A DNA stretch of 63,286 nucleotides. Source: Kamptonema formosum PCC 10802. Its GTDB lineage: Bacteria; Cyanobacteriota; Cyanobacteriia; Cyanobacteriales; Oscillatoriaceae. The stretch lies in the NCBI RefSeq assembly GCF_000332335.1, contig NZ_KB235948.1:4086611-4149896 (forward strand), given 5' to 3'. Positions within the stretch are counted from its first letter, which is position 1. Each line of letters opens with the position of its first letter. A program made the translations under genes and the position numbers. Of the stretch, positions 53,185 to 63,060 are shown piece by piece. A model generated the notes under the pieces. The model ran no database searches, had not been told where the DNA came from, and saw only the letters and a list, made by a program, of their open reading frames with translations.

Positions 53185-54294
53185 CTAAGCTACTGACGGT
53201 TGCACGAGATTTTCCGCCCCATCAATCACCTTGGCGGATTCAACTACATCTCCCTGCTTGAGCTTCTCCAAAACTTCCTTACCCTCCACCACATAGCCAA
53301 ACACCGCATAGCGACCGTCCAGCAAATTCAGACCGGCAGGCGTAAGTTCCGGCTCAAACAAGAAGAAGAAAAACTGCGAAGAACCCCCATTGGGTTGCGA
53401 TTCCGGACGCGCCATCGCCACAGTACCGAAGGCGGAGAAAGGAAGCACCGGCTGGTCGCGGTAACGACCGGCATCTTCCAAAGTAATCCCGTAAGTCGGT
53501 GCCGAATCCCCCCTCACCAAAATTTCCAAGGGAACGCTGCGGTATTTGCCGGTAGCTGGGTCAATGAACCCCTGTTCGGGCCCGACAGGATCGCCGGTTT
53601 GCAGCACATAAGATTCTTCCGAGCGAATAAACGGAAGCCCGTTATAAAAACCCCGCTCAACCAGATCCACAAAATTGCCGGCAGTCACCGGCGCACTGTA
53701 GCCGTCCACAACCACAGTCAGCGCGCCCTTATTCGTCGCGATCTCCACCGTAGCGCGACCCTTGAGTTGGGGCAGATTGCTGTATTCTGCCGGCACCTCA
53801 AACGGGAATTCTCTCACCATTAACCCTTGCAGCTGTCCCACCAGAGACAGTAGGTTTCCCCGCAGCGTCCTGGTTTTTTCCTTATCTTTAGCGTCCGCTG
53901 CTTGTCGCAGCGAAACGAGCCCCTCTTTCAACTGGGCGATCGCAGATTCTGCTTCGGATTTTTTCTCCGGGGCTACACTAGCCAGGACTTCTGACGGGCG
54001 ATTGAGAATCTTTTCCGCCTCGGCAATGTCTTTCTTCACCGCGCCCCAGCGCCGGTTCGCCCGCAGTTGCGTGGCGATATCTTCCAGACTGGTTTGCAGT
54101 TTTCGCACCGGCTTGTTACCCACCGGTAGGGAGTAGCGCAGCAGCGCTCTGCCATCCGTAATCGCATTCCCCGCCGGCAGTCCGTAATCCCGGTTCGCTG
54201 CAGCGCTCAGCCCCACAGATAGGACGAGCAGCAGCGCTATAATGCCCGTGCGGGCCAAGCGTTTGCCAAAATTGAGCCAGTGGTTGATAAGCAT
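53185..54294 (-). CDS. Thylakoid-lumen-type cyclophilin (TLP40/CYP38-like)
   Basis: 369 residues. An N-terminal signal or transmembrane segment (TGIIALLLVLSVGLSAAA) exports the protein. A helical domain (about 50-175) precedes a cyclophilin peptidyl-prolyl isomerase domain (about 190-369: RATVEIATNKGALTVVVDG, FVDLVERGFYNGLPFIR, SSQFFFFLFEPELTPAGLNLLDGRYAVFGYV). The two-part layout matches plant CYP38/TLP40 and its cyanobacterial counterpart, which assist photosystem II assembly. Isomerase activity in this group may be weak. It is divergent from efp. Confidence 0.92.
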   Translation of the reverse strand: MLINHWLNFGKRLARTGIIALLLVLSVGLSAAANRDYGLPAGNAITDGRALLRYSLPVGNKPVRKLQTSLEDIATQLRANRRWGAVKKDIAEAEKILNRPSEVLASVAPEKKSEAESAIAQLKEGLVSLRQAADAKDKEKTRTLRGNLLSLVGQLQGLMVREFPFEVPAEYSNLPQLKGRATVEIATNKGALTVVVDGYSAPVTAGNFVDLVERGFYNGLPFIRSEESYVLQTGDPVGPEQGFIDPATGKYRSVPLEILVRGDSAPTYGITLEDAGRYRDQPVLPFSAFGTVAMARPESQPNGGSSQFFFFLFEPELTPAGLNLLDGRYAVFGYVVEGKEVLEKLKQGDVVESAKVIDGAENLVQPSVA

Positions 54295-55186
54295 AAAAAT
54301 ATCCCTGAGTGCTTGGATGCCATAACGCTTGAGGCTTGCGTCAGCCCAGAAACGCCATTTTTAATCTTGCCACACCGGTGCGCCTGGTTCTCCAGTATCC
54401 GCTTCTGACTGGAACTCTTTCTGGAATCGACCCATCGCAGACACTCGCGCAGCGCGCAACGCATCGCAACACATCGCTCGCCACTCACAGGCCACGCTTA
54501 TCGCTCACCCTCTCACCCACAATACAATCTGGGATTGCCTCTGGCAACAGCAGGCTGACTGGCTAACCCCTCACCCCTCTGTTCTCAGGGGCAGATATTT
54601 GACTGGAGCCTGTCCCTGCTTGAGGGGCCGAAAATCTGATTTTTCTCTCCCTCAACACACCTGTAAAGAACAGCGCGAATCGCCTATTTTCTCCCCTTAC
54701 ACCTCTGGAACGCGCTTCTTTTTTTCAGCTTTTTTCAATCCGTTCCGACTGGCGGGGAGAGTGAGTCACGCTGAATACTGCCGGGGAGGGTTGACATAAA
54801 GGATATTTTACCCTAGTGGCAATGGGAGTGTGGCGGGCTGCGCCGGCGAATTTGCTGACCGCTTCACTCCGCTCCGGGCTCTGTCCCCTTTTAGCGGCGG
54901 GTTAATGCTTTGTAACCGGTGCCCTGCTTTCGGGTTAATCTATTCTAGGTGCGGCTGGCACTTCTCTGACATGGCCCGACAGGGGAACTCACGCTTCAAG
55001 TCAAGGGGATGGTAAAATCCCCCTACAGATCGTTGGAACTCTTGCTGCTCCAGGTTTCTGGGGTTTACTGAGCTTTTAGTGACAAGGGCCCCACAGACAG
55101 AAAGTTGCGCCTGGAGAGCCAAACCCTGAAAGCCTTGCTGTGGCTGCATTCCAAATTTAAAGTATCTAGCTGAAAAAGTCAAGTCC
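54295..55186. other. Divergent intergenic region, cyclophilin to efp
   Basis: About 890 bases with no supported gene; the short ORFs here have no domain. It must hold both promoters. Nothing else was recognised. Confidence 0.5.
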
Positions 55187-55744
55187 ATGATTTCTAGTAA
55201 CGACTTTCGACCGGGCGTCACAATTGAATTAGATAACTACGTTTGGCGAGTGGTGGAATTCCTGCACGTCAAGCCCGGGAAAGGATCTGCCTTCGTGCGG
55301 ACAAAACTGAAAAATGTGCAAAACGGCAGCGTCATTGAGCGGACGTTCCGAGCCGGTGAGACGGTGCCTCAGGCCACCCTGGAAAAGAGTACCATGCAGC
55401 ACACCTATAAAGAGGCCGAAAATTTCGTCTTCATGGATATGGAGAGTTACGAAGAAACCCGCCTCAGCGCATCACAGATTGGGGAGCGCGTCAAGTACCT
55501 CAAGGAAGGAATGGAAGTCAACATCGTTCGCTGGGGCGAGCAGGTGCTGGAAGTGGAACTGCCCAATTCCGTGGTGCTGGAAGTGGTTCAAACCGATCCG
55601 GGCGTCAAAGGGGACACCGCCACCGGCGGCTCGAAGCCCGCTAAGGTTGAAACCGGCGCTCAGGTGATGGTTCCCCTGTTTATTTCCCAGGGAGAGCGGA
55701 TTCGCATTGACACCCGCACCGATACCTATCTGGGGCGCGAATAA
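55187..55744 (+). CDS. efp: Elongation factor P
   Basis: A 185-residue EF-P that relieves ribosomes stalled at poly-proline. The three-barrel fold is clear: [21 protein letters not shown] at the N-terminus with the [15 protein letters not shown] loop around the modifiable Lys, and [17 protein letters not shown] at the C-terminus. It is followed by accB after about 108 bases, an arrangement I know from other cyanobacteria. Confidence 0.97.
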   Translation: MISSNDFRPGVTIELDNYVWRVVEFLHVKPGKGSAFVRTKLKNVQNGSVIERTFRAGETVPQATLEKSTMQHTYKEAENFVFMDMESYEETRLSASQIGERVKYLKEGMEVNIVRWGEQVLEVELPNSVVLEVVQTDPGVKGDTATGGSKPAKVETGAQVMVPLFISQGERIRIDTRTDTYLGRE

Positions 55745-55852
55745 AACAGCAGGCAACCGGCTGCAGGCTATAGCAGACCTATGGCTGGTGGCCCATTGCC
55801 CATCCCCCACCCCCTTTTTGCCTGTAGCCTATCTGAGAGGAACGCACCAGCC

Positions 55853-56395
55853 GTGCAACTGGACTTAAATCAACTCCGCGAACTGCTAGCGGATTTCGAC
55901 AAGACTGACATTTCCGAGCTCACCCTAAAAAGTGGCGATTTTGAGCTGACGGTGCGCAAGGACTCTCATCTGCGAGAGCGCCTGACGCCACCGGCACCGC
56001 CGCCACCGGGCGCTGCCCCGGGCTGGCCTGCAGCCCCACCGACACCGCCACAACTCCCAGCCGCCCCTGAAGGCTTGGAGGCCAGAGGTACTGCAGGGGC
56101 CGGCGTCAGCGCCCCCCCCGCAAGCGCCGGCGCACTACCGCCACTCGACAAAAAGTGGGTCGATGTGATTTCCCCAATGGTGGGCACCTTTTATCGGTCA
56201 CCGGCACCGGATGAGCCGCCGTTTGTGGGTGCCGGCGACCGCATCAAGACGGGCCAGACTGTCTGTATTATTGAGGCGATGAAGCTGATGAATGAGATAG
56301 AAGCCGAGGTGTCCGGACAGGTGATGGAGATTTTGGCCCAGAATGCCGAGCCGGTGGAGTATGGCCAAGTCTTGATGCGGATTAACCCCGACTAG
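55853..56395 (+). CDS. accB: Biotin carboxyl carrier protein of acetyl-CoA carboxylase
   Basis: A 180-residue carrier that holds biotin for the first step of fatty-acid synthesis. The N-terminal part (QLDLNQLRELLADFDKTDISELTLKSGDFELTVRK) and a Pro/Ala-rich linker lead to the biotinyl domain with EAMKLMNEI, whose Lys is biotinylated. GTG 55853 is chosen because a GAGAGGAAC site precedes it and family members begin here; an upstream ATG at 55781 is in a non-conserved stretch. Confidence 0.95.
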   Translation: MQLDLNQLRELLADFDKTDISELTLKSGDFELTVRKDSHLRERLTPPAPPPPGAAPGWPAAPPTPPQLPAAPEGLEARGTAGAGVSAPPASAGALPPLDKKWVDVISPMVGTFYRSPAPDEPPFVGAGDRIKTGQTVCIIEAMKLMNEIEAEVSGQVMEILAQNAEPVEYGQVLMRINPD

Positions 56396-57012
56396 AGAGC
56401 GAAGGGCGAGGGGCTTCAGGTGAGAGAAGATAGAAAGCCAGTCACCACAGCGCCGGTCTTGCAATCAGCTGTAGGCTAATCATGCTGCTTGTCCCTTAAA
56501 AGGAGGCAGTCGCTTTTCTTGCTGGGCACACCACCACGAATGAAAACTTGCCCCACTGCGGGCAAGCCGGTAGGGCCGGTAGGGCCGGTAGGGGCGGGTT
56601 TACCTAAAATGTCTCTGCGAAGTAGCTCCCACCGGGTGCGCTACGCTATCAGATGTTGGTGAACTCGCCCCTACAAACATTTTCACGCCAGAGCTTGGGA
56701 ACGAAGGTTCCGAGGTTCAGCGGCGTCTGTAAAAAAAAAGACGTAGGACAGGCGTCCCGCCTGTCCTATTTTCAAGTCAGAGCCTCCAGAACGGCGTTCC
56801 CAGCTTGAGTTGGGAACGAGGGATAAAATTGTGGCCTTCTAGCCGTAGGGGATCGTCCCGCCGCGCCACCGGGTTTTTATCACTCCAGAAGAATACTTGA
56901 GCGCCTCTCCCGCCACTCTCCTCGGGCTGCCGGACTTTGGGCGTCAATCACTCTATTGTCACAGACAAATTAACTGCTACAATCTGGGGATCAGTTCTTT
57001 CAGGTCGATCCC
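56396..57012. other. Non-coding gap with repeat fragments
   Basis: About 620 bases. It has a short GGTAGGGCCGGTAGGG tandem repeat near 56570 and a GGACAGGCGTCCCGCCTGTCC palindrome near 56747. No gene is seen. Confidence 0.6.
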
Positions 57013-57366
57013 ATGAAATCAGCGCCGCCTGTCCCACAAGAAGTCGTGCAACAAGTTGCTGAGTATTTCAGCATTTTGAGTGAGCCGATGCGACTCAAGA
57101 TTTTGAACTTCCTGCGCGACGGCGAAAAGTGCGTGCAAGAGCTGGTCGAAGCGACTGACACCAGTCAGGCCAATGTCTCCAAGCATCTGAAAGTCATGCT
57201 GCAAGCTGGGATCGTCAGCCGCCGGACCGAAGGCACCTCCGCCTACTACCGGCTGGAGGACACGCTGATTTTCGATCTGTGTCACTTAGTTTGCGACCGC
57301 TTGGCCACCCGCATTGAACAGCAGGCCCGCGACTTCCGCACTTTTAGCTTGGCGATGAAAAAATAA
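57013..57366 (+). CDS. ArsR/SmtB-type transcriptional regulator
   Basis: A 117-residue winged-helix protein. The helix-turn-helix is QELVEATDTSQANVSKHLKVMLQAGIVSRR, preceded by ILSEPMRLKILNFLRDGEKCVQEL. Cys residues in GEKCVQ and in DLCHLVCDR could bind metal or sense thiols, but the classic SmtB metal sites are not fully clear. It may regulate itself or a distant gene. A 13-bp stem hairpin lies 30 bases downstream. Confidence 0.93.
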   Translation: MKSAPPVPQEVVQQVAEYFSILSEPMRLKILNFLRDGEKCVQELVEATDTSQANVSKHLKVMLQAGIVSRRTEGTSAYYRLEDTLIFDLCHLVCDRLATRIEQQARDFRTFSLAMKK

Positions 57367-57396
57367 GATAATTTACGGATAAAGATTTATATAAAC

Positions 57397-57425
57397 TGGG
57401 GCGGGCGTTGGAAACGCCCGCCCCA
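57397..57425. terminator. Hairpin after the ArsR-type gene
   Basis: TGGGGCGGGCGTT and AACGCCCGCCCCA pair perfectly around GGA. No T-run follows, so its role as a terminator is uncertain. Confidence 0.4.
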
Positions 57426-57613
57426 GATCCCAGATGCCGTAATGATGACTTTTTAAAAGTGTTTTAAATCAGCACATCAGAAGCTGCACCCGCTCTCGCC
57501 CCTAGCGCGCGAACTGCAAAAAGCCAGACTGAATGCCGTAGCCGGCCTGGCGAAAAGTCTGCCGGCTAAGGCATCCAGCCTCGGACAGCCCGGGTTTGGG
57601 ACGGGAGTCGGGA

Positions 57614-58249
57614 CTAGAGGGAAAAGTTCTTCCGGAAGCTTTGGCGGGTAATCGGCTGAGCAATCTCCAAACCCTCACCCCCCAAAACTTCTAAACGTTT
57701 CCCATCCACAGAAATCCAGACCTTGGCACTCTCATCTAAACTGGTGGCCGTGTAAATCACCTGGGCCAAACGAGAGATCATCGAGGCACTGCCGCCGCCT
57801 TTCTTAAATTCCCCGGACAGATTCACGTGGACACCATCATTCTTAACCTCCACACTCCGCAGTTTTGTCCCCTGGGGAATGGAGCTAGAGACACCTGCAG
57901 GCACAGAACCGCTTAACAAGCGATTGAACGCTGCTGTCAAAACAGCGTTGGGCTGGCTGGCCTTGTCCACATTAATCTGGCCCGGAACCAAATCCAGGTT
58001 GGTGCCGGCATCCCTAACCCAGAAAACTTGCACCGCCTTTTGCCCCGGCTTCAGTGGCACAGAAGGCAGGACAGTCGGCCCGACAGCTGAGGGTGCGGGA
58101 GTCACAGGTATCGGCACAGGACGAGTTTCAGGGCCCGCCCCTGGGCGCGTCAGCCACCAAGCGGTGCCGCCACCGGCAGCCAAAATCAGCGCCGCACCGC
58201 CAGCCAACAGGCCCGGTGAAATGCGACGTCCGGATTGTTGCTCTTGCAT
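57614..58249 (-). CDS. GerMN domain protein, membrane-anchored
   Basis: 211 residues: a transmembrane or signal segment (GLLAGGAALILAAGGGTAWWL), a Pro-rich linker, then a GerMN domain (VQVFWVRDAGTNLDLVPGQ, AFNRLLSGSVPAGVSSSIPQGTKLRSVEVKNDGVHVNLSGEF, AQVIYTATSLDESAKVWISVDGK). It likely lies on the periplasmic side of the membrane and may bind cell wall material. The role in cyanobacteria is unknown. Confidence 0.9.
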   Translation of the reverse strand: MQEQQSGRRISPGLLAGGAALILAAGGGTAWWLTRPGAGPETRPVPIPVTPAPSAVGPTVLPSVPLKPGQKAVQVFWVRDAGTNLDLVPGQINVDKASQPNAVLTAAFNRLLSGSVPAGVSSSIPQGTKLRSVEVKNDGVHVNLSGEFKKGGGSASMISRLAQVIYTATSLDESAKVWISVDGKRLEVLGGEGLEIAQPITRQSFRKNFSL

Positions 58250-58511
58250 ACAAAAGCTCTCCTTAAGGATTCAACGGGATTCACTGTGAGGGTAAGCAAT
58301 CAGCCTTTACTTGGCAAGTCTTAAGCCTCCGGAGATTTTAGATTGGCCGCAGTAAATCTAAAATCTCTGCCGGCATCTCTCAACTCGCCCTCAAGCTTAA
58401 AGCTGTACCCAGATAGCTTACATGTGAGGAGACCTTGCTGAAAACTACACCAGCGAAACGGCACCTTCTGTAAAACGGCCACAAATTTCAGCAACGCCCT
58501 CCCGATACAAT

Positions 58512-59306
58512 TCACCGGCGCTCCACTCGCGCAAATGCCGCCAGCTCCAATTCATCTGGAGTCACATTCAATTGTAAAAGCCGCGCTGTAATTCCGTAAC
58601 GCTCCAAGGTGCCGGTGTCACTGCGCCGGCTCACCCCCGAAGCCAGCCCCGCCACCAGCCTTGCCGGTGCCGGCTCCCCATTCACCAGCACCACCGGCTC
58701 TGCCAACTCAATCCGCCGCCCCGAAACAATCCTAACTCCTGACTCTACCACCACCGCCAGCCGCTCCGGGTCCCCTCGCTCCTGAATTTCCCCGCTGAAG
58801 CGCAGCCGGCTGTTTTCCAAAAGCTCCAGCCTCGGATTGAGAACCTCGTAGCGCTCTACCCCCTGACGCTCAGCAGCGCCGGCCAAGCGCGCTCCCAGAT
58901 TGCGCAACCGGCTCGCCACCTCAGGCGACTGCAGCGCCCGGTTGATATCTCCCTCAGTTAGCACCAAACGCACCATCCCCTGCGCCGGCTCGCGCAAAGC
59001 TTCCCGCAGCTGCGTCTTCCCGCCCCGCCTCAAACGCCGCACGTCCACATCAATCGGATCGGTTTCCACCTCCAGCGCCGCAATCCGAATCTCCCGCGTC
59101 AGCCGCATCCCCCGACCGGCAACCCGCACCCGCTCCACTTTGCCTTGCGCAAGCTGGTAGCTGGGGGTGTTGTCGATGCGCACTTGCAGCTGATCCACGG
59201 ACTCAAAGCGCTGGCGGATGGCGTCAGCCACTACCTTGTCGGCGACGAAACCCGCCGGTGAGACTACAGCCAGCAGGATAGATAAAAGGACGCTCAGGAA
59301 TTCCAT
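58512..59306 (-). CDS. DUF2993 (LmeA-like) protein
   Basis: About 264 residues with an N-terminal hydrophobic signal (MEFLSVLLSILLAVVSPAGFVADKVV) and a DUF2993 domain (QLQVRIDNTPSYQLAQGKVERVRVAGRGMRL, LTEGDINRAL, LLQLNVTPDELELAA). Related LmeA proteins bind phospholipids in the periplasm. ATG 59306 is chosen because the longer frame (to 59405) runs into a dispersed repeat. Confidence 0.88.
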   Translation of the reverse strand: MEFLSVLLSILLAVVSPAGFVADKVVADAIRQRFESVDQLQVRIDNTPSYQLAQGKVERVRVAGRGMRLTREIRIAALEVETDPIDVDVRRLRRGGKTQLREALREPAQGMVRLVLTEGDINRALQSPEVASRLRNLGARLAGAAERQGVERYEVLNPRLELLENSRLRFSGEIQERGDPERLAVVVESGVRIVSGRRIELAEPVVLVNGEPAPARLVAGLASGVSRRSDTGTLERYGITARLLQLNVTPDELELAAFARVERR

Positions 59307-59337
59307 CGATCGGGTGGCGGTAAGATTATTATCCGGC

Positions 59338-59395
59338 GACTGTAAGTCGCGGCTATACAAACAAAGCCCGCCTGCGCGGGCTATAACAGATTGTA
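59338..59395. repeat. Dispersed repeat GCGGCTATACAAACAAAGCCCGC type
   Basis: CCGGCGACTGTAAGTCGCGG palindrome, then CTATACAAACAAA and GCCCGCCTGCGCGGGC. A related copy lies at about 59487-59535 in the opposite orientation. Confidence 0.85.
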
Positions 59396-59559
59396 ACTGA
59401 CTCAACGCTTACGCTATGGACGCGGAGCGGCTTCCTGTTTTCTTGCGCCGGGACGTCTAATGTCCTAACCAATATGGCTAGTGCTAGAGTCCGCGAAGGC
59501 GGACTTCGTTTGTGTAGCCGCGATTTCAATCGCTAGGTAGCTATAAGCTAAGATCGCAA

Positions 59560-61377
59560 TTAAGCGGAAGTATTCTGAAGGGCGGCATCAATCCACTGCT
59601 TTAAGGTGGGCAACACTTCACCGACCGGCATTTCCTGGGATTTGCGGGTCGCCCGCTCCACCACTTCTACTTTGCCATCTTTGAGAGAGCGACCGGGGAC
59701 AATCCGGTAAGGAATCCCAATCAAGTCGGCATCTTTGAATTTAACACCGGCACGCTCGTCGCGGTCATCCAGCAGGGTTTCGATGCCGGCTTTATTCAAC
59801 TCCCCGTAGAGCTTTTCCGCCGCCTCCACCTGTTTGCCATCCGTGATGTTGGGGATAGTAATTATAGCATGGTACGGCGCAATTGCCACCGGCCAAATAA
59901 TCCCGTCTTTATCATAGGATTGCTCCACCGCCGCTTGAGCCAGCCGCGAGACGCCCACGCCGTAGCAGCCCATTACCAGGGGGACTTCTTCGCCCTGTTC
60001 GCTGGTGTAGGTGGCTCCCATAGACTGAGAGTATTTCACGCCCAGCTGGAAGATGTGGCCCACTTCAATGCCGCGAGCACTTTCCAGGGTTTGGCTGGGG
60101 TCATGGGTGGCGCGGTCGCCCGGTCTAGCCTTGCGGATGTCCACCACCAAAGCCGGTTGCTGGAAGTGTTCGCCCCAGTTAGCACCGGCAACGTGGTAGC
60201 CGGTTTCATTAGCACCCGTGACGAAATTTGTCAAGTCTACCGCTGTCTTATCCACCAAGCGCAGAAACTTCGGTGACAGGTTTTTCTCCGAGGTGATGTA
60301 ACTGTCTTCCAGATTGGGGGCGATGTAGCCCAAAGGCAGGGGTTTCGCCGCCCATTTCTGCTGCGCTTGGGCGTCCGGTACGGTGAGGGAGAGGACGGCT
60401 TTGCCTCCGAATTGGCTGGCGAGCTTGGTTAGCTCATTTTGCAGCTTGACCTCATTAACCTCTTGGTCGCCCCGGATGCTGACGATCGCCAGCACAGTCA
60501 TGCCGCTATCATACACAGCTTGATAGAGGACATTTTTCACCACTTGCGTGGGAGAGCACTTGAAAAATTGGCAGAGTTTCTCAATGGTATCCGTACCGGG
60601 GGTTTCCCGCTTTTCATAAGTGGAAAACGGCGAAGGAACGGCGTCAGCCGGGAGGGAGACAGCTTTTTCCACGTTGGCGGCGTACTTGCCATCCGGGGTG
60701 TAGAGCACCTCATCCTCACCGGCATCCGCCAGTACCATAAACTCTTGGGAGCCAGAGCCGCCAATCGCCCCTGAGTCGGCTTCCACCGCTCGGAATTGCA
60801 AACCGCTGCGGCGCAGCATGTTGCTGTAAGCCCGGTTCATGTCCTGGTAAGTTTTTTTCAGACTTTCCGAGTCGGTGTGGAAAGAATAGCCATCTTTCAT
60901 AATGAATTCGCGCCCGCGCATTAAGCCGAAGCGGGGGCGAATTTCATCGCGGAATTTAGTTTGAATTTGGTAGAGGTGGAGGGGGAGTTGCCGGTAAGAG
61001 CGAATCATCTCTTTGGCAATGGTGGTGATCACCTCTTCGTGGGTTGGGCCAAGTCCCAGCTCTCGCTCTTGCCGGTCGGTGAGGGCGAACATGATGCCCT
61101 CCGCTTTGGTGTAGGTGTCCCAGCGACCGGACTCTCGCCACAAGTCGGACGGTTGCAGCTGCGGGAGGAGGCATTCTTGCGCGCCGGTGGCGTCCATCTC
61201 TTCGCGGACAATTTGGGATACTTTTTTCAGGACGCGCCACATCAGGGGCAAGTAAGCATAAATGCCGCTGCCAATCCGGCGGATGTAGCCGGCGCGCAGC
61301 AGCAGTTTGTGGCTGGGGATTTCCGCTTCTGCTGGGTCTTCCCGCAGCGTCACGAATAACATCGAAGACAGTCGCAT
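59560..61377 (-). CDS. proS: Prolyl-tRNA synthetase, bacterial type
   Basis: A 605-residue class II synthetase that charges tRNA(Pro). Motif 2 lies in [22 protein letters not shown], motif 3 in [14 protein letters not shown], and the anticodon-binding domain is at the C-terminus. The inserted editing domain between motifs 2 and 3 (around residues 240-390, with [12 protein letters not shown]) is present, so mischarged Ala-tRNA can be cleared. Length is normal for the family. The start is ATG 61377. Confidence 0.96.
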   Translation of the reverse strand: MRLSSMLFVTLREDPAEAEIPSHKLLLRAGYIRRIGSGIYAYLPLMWRVLKKVSQIVREEMDATGAQECLLPQLQPSDLWRESGRWDTYTKAEGIMFALTDRQERELGLGPTHEEVITTIAKEMIRSYRQLPLHLYQIQTKFRDEIRPRFGLMRGREFIMKDGYSFHTDSESLKKTYQDMNRAYSNMLRRSGLQFRAVEADSGAIGGSGSQEFMVLADAGEDEVLYTPDGKYAANVEKAVSLPADAVPSPFSTYEKRETPGTDTIEKLCQFFKCSPTQVVKNVLYQAVYDSGMTVLAIVSIRGDQEVNEVKLQNELTKLASQFGGKAVLSLTVPDAQAQQKWAAKPLPLGYIAPNLEDSYITSEKNLSPKFLRLVDKTAVDLTNFVTGANETGYHVAGANWGEHFQQPALVVDIRKARPGDRATHDPSQTLESARGIEVGHIFQLGVKYSQSMGATYTSEQGEEVPLVMGCYGVGVSRLAQAAVEQSYDKDGIIWPVAIAPYHAIITIPNITDGKQVEAAEKLYGELNKAGIETLLDDRDERAGVKFKDADLIGIPYRIVPGRSLKDGKVEVVERATRKSQEMPVGEVLPTLKQWIDAALQNTSA

Positions 61378-61439
61378 CGCTTATTTCTTTTACAGGCAGG
61401 ATGATTATTATCGCAGATTGCCGGTCGGGAGGGATGGGC

Positions 61440-61468
61440 CGGGATTTGGGGATTTGGGGATTTGGGGT
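61440..61468. repeat. Short GGGGATTT tandem repeat
   Basis: GGGATTTGG repeated about three times in the gap between proS and the ligase gene. Confidence 0.7.
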
Positions 61469-61482
61469 GCGGGCGAGGGGGT

Positions 61483-63060
61483 TTAGTGGCGGGCGAGGAG
61501 CTTGTGGAGAGCGGGATATTCAATTTTAGCATTGTGGCGCTTGTCTGTGGGGATTTTTGGCAGGACTTTGATGGCGCTGATATGAGCCCATTTCAGGGAG
61601 TTCAGGAGTGCGGGCAGGGAGAGGTGAGTTTTGTGCCGGCTGAGTTCAACGGCTAGAATCCGTTTTCCTTTGTGTGAGATGGCGGCGCACCGGCGAATTC
61701 CGGGGTAGTGGTGAGCGACGCACTCAACGGCAAAGGGATAGAGGGTTCCCCAGGAGTCTTCGATGCGGGCGGAACAGCGCCCCATCAGCCAGAGGCGGCG
61801 GTCGGAGTCGAGATAGCCGGCATCGCCGGTGCGGTGCCAAGAAGTGCCGTCTGCGGTAAATTTGGTTTCGCGATCGCCGTATCCGTAGAGATAGCCGGGT
61901 AAGACGTGTTCGCCGCTGACGGCAATTTCCCCAACCGCACCGGCACTCAAGCAATTTTCTGCAAATTCGGAGCCGGTGAGGGGACCGATGGGTGTGCCCC
62001 ACTGCTGGCGCAGAATGGCGACTTTGATGGCGGATACGGGATGTCCGACGAGCAAGCCTTTTCCGCTGAGTGTGGCGGTTATGTCTTGAAAGCATATTTG
62101 TGAGTTGGAAATGTGAGCAATAGGTTCGGCTTCGGTGGAGCCGTAGACGACGGTGATTTCGGCGTTGGGGGCGATTTGCTGCAATTGAGCGAGCAAGTTT
62201 GGCATTACGGGTGCGCCGCCGCAGAAGATTTTTTGCAGGCTGGGGAGGGTGAGCCGGCGCGTCAGGCCATACTCTGCTAAGCGCTCTAAAAAGGCGGGGG
62301 AGGCGGCGGCGCGAACCGGCCCGATGGCTTGTATTTGAGCGATAGCGGCACCGGCACGGATCGCGCCGGGAAAGCGCAAATCCACATTGGGAATCAGGCT
62401 GGTTAAGCCGGAGGCGAGATTGGCGAGGAGAAAAATCGGCAGCGTGGTGAGGTCTATTTCTGCCGGTTTTAGCTGTAATGTTTCGGCTAGTATTCGGTGC
62501 TGGGCGAGCAAAAAGCCGTGGGTTCTCAGGGCTGCTTTTGGCTGTCCTGTACTGCCGCTGGTAAAGGTTAGCAAGGCGGGGGTGTCTGGGGTGCAGGGGA
62601 TAATGTGGGTGCCGGGTTTCACCTGTTGGGCGCTGCGCCAAGAAATCGCCCCGGGTACGGGGCAGCCAATGGCAATTTTTATGGGAATCTGCCGCAGCGC
62701 CGGCGATTTCAGGCGCAACAAATGCGCTTGGGTGCTGGCAATTAGGAGTTTGGGCGGGTAAAGGGCGCAGCAGCGTTCGATGTGGTCCGCACCGGCACCC
62801 GGATCTAGGAACATGGCAACCATTCCCAGGCGAAATAGGGCGGCGAGAGCAATGTAGAGTTCTGCGGACATGGGATGAAAAATCAGGGCGGCATCTCCAG
62901 GCTGCAAACCGTTCTGGCGCAATAACGTGGCGGCGCGACCGGCTGCTGTTTCTAAGCCGGCAAACGTGGTAGTGCGGCTGCGACCTTTGTGAGTGTCGAT
63001 AATGGCTGGAATTTCTGGATGAGTGGCAGCTCGCTCTTGCAGGATAGTAGCAATGTTCAT
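61483..63060 (-). CDS. AMP-forming acyl ligase (OleC-like)
   Basis: A 525-residue ANL-superfamily enzyme that activates a carboxylic acid with ATP. The P-loop is LTFTSGSTGQPKAA (about 170-183); VVYGSTEAEPI, HRTGDAGYLDSDRRLWLMGR and the final Lys motif PTDKRHNAKIEY are visible. The overall pattern recalls fatty-acyl ligases such as OleC of beta-lactone/olefin pathways, but partner genes are not in the window. It is probably transcribed separately from proS, 105 bases away. Confidence 0.88.
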   Translation of the reverse strand: MNIATILQERAATHPEIPAIIDTHKGRSRTTTFAGLETAAGRAATLLRQNGLQPGDAALIFHPMSAELYIALAALFRLGMVAMFLDPGAGADHIERCCALYPPKLLIASTQAHLLRLKSPALRQIPIKIAIGCPVPGAISWRSAQQVKPGTHIIPCTPDTPALLTFTSGSTGQPKAALRTHGFLLAQHRILAETLQLKPAEIDLTTLPIFLLANLASGLTSLIPNVDLRFPGAIRAGAAIAQIQAIGPVRAAASPAFLERLAEYGLTRRLTLPSLQKIFCGGAPVMPNLLAQLQQIAPNAEITVVYGSTEAEPIAHISNSQICFQDITATLSGKGLLVGHPVSAIKVAILRQQWGTPIGPLTGSEFAENCLSAGAVGEIAVSGEHVLPGYLYGYGDRETKFTADGTSWHRTGDAGYLDSDRRLWLMGRCSARIEDSWGTLYPFAVECVAHHYPGIRRCAAISHKGKRILAVELSRHKTHLSLPALLNSLKWAHISAIKVLPKIPTDKRHNAKIEYPALHKLLARH

